Below, one piece after another: positions 62,282-64,000 of a stretch of 64,000 nucleotides of DNA; position 1 is the stretch's first letter; each line of letters starts with the position of its first letter. Source of the DNA: Micromonospora musae (GTDB lineage Bacteria > Actinomycetota > Actinomycetes > Mycobacteriales > Micromonosporaceae); NCBI RefSeq assembly GCF_003626635.1, contig NZ_RAZT01000023.1, positions 22,329-86,328 of the forward strand, in the 5' to 3' direction. The notes below the pieces were generated by a model. It did not search any database, was not told where the DNA came from, and worked only from the letters and a program-made list of their open reading frames with translations. The translations under genes and the position numbers were made by a program.

Positions 62282-62297
62282 TCGTACGTGTGTTCGA
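62282..62297 (+). promoter_or_regulatory. LexA/SOS box upstream of the radical SAM gene
   Basis: TCGTACGTGTGTTCGA matches the actinobacterial SOS consensus TCGAAC-N4-GTTCGA at 11 of 12 defined positions. It ends 3 bases before the ATG, so LexA would block a leaderless or very short-leader transcript. Confidence 0.65.
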
Positions 62298-62300
62298 ATA

Positions 62301-63353
62301 ATGCCCATGCGCTGGGCCAACCTCGCCGCTCCCCCGGCCGAGGGGGCTCCCGAACGGGCAGCGCCAGCGACGCCACCCCTGCCGCTGGCGCTGCCCGGCG
62401 CAACCGTGCGCACCTTCGACACCCCCGGCTTCGCCGGCATGACGTTCTACGAGGTGCGGGCAAAGTCGATCATCAATCGGGTGCCGGGCGCCTCCCGCGT
62501 CCCGTTCGAGTGGACGATCAACCCCTACCGTGGATGCAGTCATGCTTGCAAATATTGCTTCGCGAGAAATACTCACACCTACCTCGACCTCGACGCCGGG
62601 GCGGACTTCGACCAGAAGGTGATCGTCAAGGTCAACGCCGGTGAGCTGGTCCGGCGGGAGCTGGCGGCGCCGCGCTGGCGGGGCGCGCACATCGCGATGG
62701 GCACGAACGTCGACTGCTACCAGCGCGCCGAGGGTCGCTACCAGCTGATGCCGCAGATCATCGCGGCGCTGCGCGACTTCGCCAACCCGTTCTCGATCCT
62801 CACCAAGGGCACGCTGCTCCTGCGCGACCTTCCGCTGCTCCGGCAGGCCGCCGAGGTCACCCGCGTCGGCGTCTCCTACTCGGTGGGCTTCGTCGACGAG
62901 CGGCTCTGGCGGGCCGTCGAGCCGGGCACCCCGAGCCCGCGCCGCAGGCTGGACGCCGTCCGGACGCTCACCGACGCCGGCTTCTCGGTGGGCGTACTGA
63001 TGGCGCCAATCCTGCCCGGACTCAGCGACGACGACGAGTCGATCGACGCCACGGTGGCGGCGGTCGCGGCGGCCGGGGCGACAAGCGTTTCGGCGATACC
63101 GCTGCATCTGCGCCCCGGTGCCCGCGAGTGGTACGCGAACTGGCTGGCCCGGGAGTTCCCGCACCTGGTGCCCCGCTACCGCGAGCTCTACCGGGCCGGG
63201 TCGTACGCTCCGCAGGCCTATCAGCGGGAGTTGACCGCGCGGGTGCGGATCGCGTCGCGCCGCCACGGTATGCATCGGGGCGAGCGGGGCGAGAGCCGTG
63301 ATCTTCCGGAGCCGCCGTCGCCGCCCGCCGCCGAGCAGCTCACTCTGCTCTGA
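62301..63353 (+). CDS. Rv2578c-type radical SAM protein (SplB-like)
   Basis: A 350-residue radical SAM enzyme. The cluster motif CSHACKYC has C79, C83 and C86 (CxxxCxxC), followed by GTNVDCYQRAEG and ILTKGTLLLRDLPLL. The family, named for M. tuberculosis Rv2578c, is related to spore photoproduct lyase-like proteins and is thought to act in DNA repair; homologues frequently carry an intein. An ATG six bases downstream is an alternative start. The codons around the Cys motif are AT-ending and rare, unlike the rest. Expression is probably DNA-damage induced. Confidence 0.93.
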   Translation: MPMRWANLAAPPAEGAPERAAPATPPLPLALPGATVRTFDTPGFAGMTFYEVRAKSIINRVPGASRVPFEWTINPYRGCSHACKYCFARNTHTYLDLDAGADFDQKVIVKVNAGELVRRELAAPRWRGAHIAMGTNVDCYQRAEGRYQLMPQIIAALRDFANPFSILTKGTLLLRDLPLLRQAAEVTRVGVSYSVGFVDERLWRAVEPGTPSPRRRLDAVRTLTDAGFSVGVLMAPILPGLSDDDESIDATVAAVAAAGATSVSAIPLHLRPGAREWYANWLAREFPHLVPRYRELYRAGSYAPQAYQRELTARVRIASRRHGMHRGERGESRDLPEPPSPPAAEQLTLL

Positions 63354-63395
63354 CCGCGCGCGCCGGTGGCGCCGTTCCGGAGCTACAGTCGCCGG

Positions 63396-63803
63396 GTGCG
63401 TACCGCTCAGCAGATCCTCGCCGACTCCGCCGTGATCGCCGTCGTGGGCGCGTCCCGCGATCCGCTCAAGGCGGCACACAGTGTGCCGCTGCAGATCCAG
63501 CGGCACGGCTGGCGGATCATTCCGGTCAACCCGAGCGCCGATGAGCTGTTCGGGGAGAAGGTGTACCGGACGCTCGCCGACATCCCGCACCCGGTGGACC
63601 TGGTGAACGTGTTCCGGCCCGCCGAGGACGCGGTCGACGTGGTCCGGCAGGCGGTGGCGATCGGTGCCCCGGCGGTGTGGTTGCAGCTCGGCATCGTGTC
63701 GCCGGAGGCGCGACGGATCGCCGAGGAGGCGGGCATCGAGTACGTCGAAGACCGCTGCCTCGCGGTGGAGCGCGCCGTAGGCGCCCTGACCCGCCGCCCC
63801 TAA
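63396..63803 (+). CDS. CoA-binding protein (YccU type)
   Basis: A 135-residue Rossmann-fold protein: SAVIAVVGASRDPLKAAHSVPLQIQRHGWRIIPVNP, VYRTLADIP, VDLVNVFRPAEDAVDVV and VWLQLGIVSPEARRIAEEAGI. The family binds CoA in the manner of succinyl-CoA synthetase; its role is unknown. The GTG start is chosen over an upstream frame because the family begins near RTAQQILADSA. 42 bases after the radical SAM gene. Confidence 0.9.
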   Translation: MRTAQQILADSAVIAVVGASRDPLKAAHSVPLQIQRHGWRIIPVNPSADELFGEKVYRTLADIPHPVDLVNVFRPAEDAVDVVRQAVAIGAPAVWLQLGIVSPEARRIAEEAGIEYVEDRCLAVERAVGALTRRP

Positions 63804-63924
63804 CCCCCGAACCCGACCCCGTCCCCACCCCCACTCAACCCGTTGATCATGAGGTTGGCGGCGTAGTCGATCTGGCGGTTTCTAGGGTTCAGTGCAACTG
63901 ATCTTGGTTGTGTTGGGGGTGTGG
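63804..63924. other. Spacer leading into a probable insertion sequence
   Basis: Starts with a Pro/Pro-type CCGAACCCGACCCCG run, then GTTGATCATGAGGTTGGCG, a motif like the ends of dispersed palindromes in the window, then AT-richer TTTCTAGGGTTCAGTGCAACTGATC, which may be the terminal repeat of an insertion sequence beginning near 63882. Confidence 0.4.
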
Positions 63925-64000
63925 GTGGCCAGGCCGGGGGTGTTGACGTTCGGGCATCGGCAGGTGCTGGAGCATCTGTGGGGCTCGGGCCGGACGATCT
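63925..64000 (+). CDS. Probable IS30-type transposase, N-terminal fragment cut by the window edge
   Basis: Twenty-five codons are visible, in frame from GTG: ARPGVLTFGHRQVLEHLWGSGRTI, which looks like the first helix-turn-helix of IS30-family transposases (opening RP-LT-xxR-xxI-xx-L-WxxGxS). The gene runs off the right edge. The family call rests on this short piece only. Confidence 0.4.
   Translation, partial: MARPGVLTFGHRQVLEHLWGSGRTI

Noticed and set aside
61824..63590. Minus-strand open frame of 588 codons reaching into the radical SAM gene
   Set aside because: Only the last 126 codons (DCC protein) are gene-like; the rest is antisense to the radical SAM gene.

Overview
The window is a chromosomal segment of a very high-GC actinomycete, most likely a member of the Micromonosporaceae (Micromonospora or a close relative). 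The evidence is: strong GC bias at third codon positions; many GTG starts; many 4-base ATGA or GTGA gene overlaps; actinobacterial signal sequences (a sigma-R type promoter, a LexA/SOS box, TTGTCCACA DnaA boxes); and actinobacterial gene neighbourhoods such as metG/tatD/rsmA/ispE/ABC-F, rsmI/pmt, galU/glp/glpR and iniBAC. The genus is an inference; no rRNA is present to confirm it. There is no rRNA, CRISPR array, prophage or biosynthetic cluster. Only the extreme right edge looks mobile (start of a probable insertion sequence).

Layout. 1-14,200: housekeeping. A minus-strand operon tatD - rsmA - (Uma2 remnant) - ispE - ABC-F ATPase - DUF4383 is followed by a 23-bp perfect hairpin. metG lies upstream on the same strand, separated by two plus-strand genes. 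rsmI and the protein mannosyltransferase pmt diverge. 14,600-25,700: surface and signalling genes: a secreted von Willebrand A protein with a membrane partner, a phosphopantetheinyl transferase, a Pro-rich DUF4352 protein, NUDIX and VOC enzymes, a receptor Ser/Thr kinase with a ricin-type lectin ectodomain, a flavin monooxygenase, and tRNA-Ala(CGC). 26,100-33,900: a minus-strand operon, diguanylate cyclase - galU - glp - acetyltransferase - glpR, which carries the gephyrin-like Glp/GlpR cell-division pair. It diverges from 5-formyl-THF cyclo-ligase and an FmdB zinc ribbon. 33,900-36,100: repeat-rich spacers with a three-box DnaA cluster and a SAF-domain protein. 36,200-49,700: DUF2231, a Fur-family regulator, a MpaB-like oxygenase, a RecB-like nuclease, MarC, a PHP phosphatase, an ECF sigma factor with an overlapping membrane partner, PH-domain protein, TrmH, MaoC dehydratase, trxA under a sigma-R promoter, and an HTTM protein.

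49,400-61,600 is the most interesting part. An iniB-iniA-iniC homologous operon (an IniB-domain protein plus two dynamin-like GTPases) diverges from a tightly overlapping six-gene operon. That operon encodes an ATPase-domain-only Hsp70, a large IniR/MalT-type LuxR regulator, a conservon-like sensor kinase, a Roadblock/LC7 protein, a DUF742 protein and a cell-surface CBM2-like protein. The conservon lacks its usual small GTPase, and the only GTPases nearby are the two dynamins. I read this as an envelope-stress sensing and membrane-remodelling module.

The right end carries a DCC thiol oxidoreductase, a SOS-box-preceded Rv2578c-type radical SAM gene, a CoA-binding protein and the IS edge. In the radical SAM gene the iron-sulphur motif is encoded by a striking run of rare AT-ending codons.

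Tandem GC-rich repeats (20-, 28-, 31-, 34/35-, 36- and 54-bp units) sit at several gene ends. Two copies of a divergent 80-bp palindrome are each paired with such an array.
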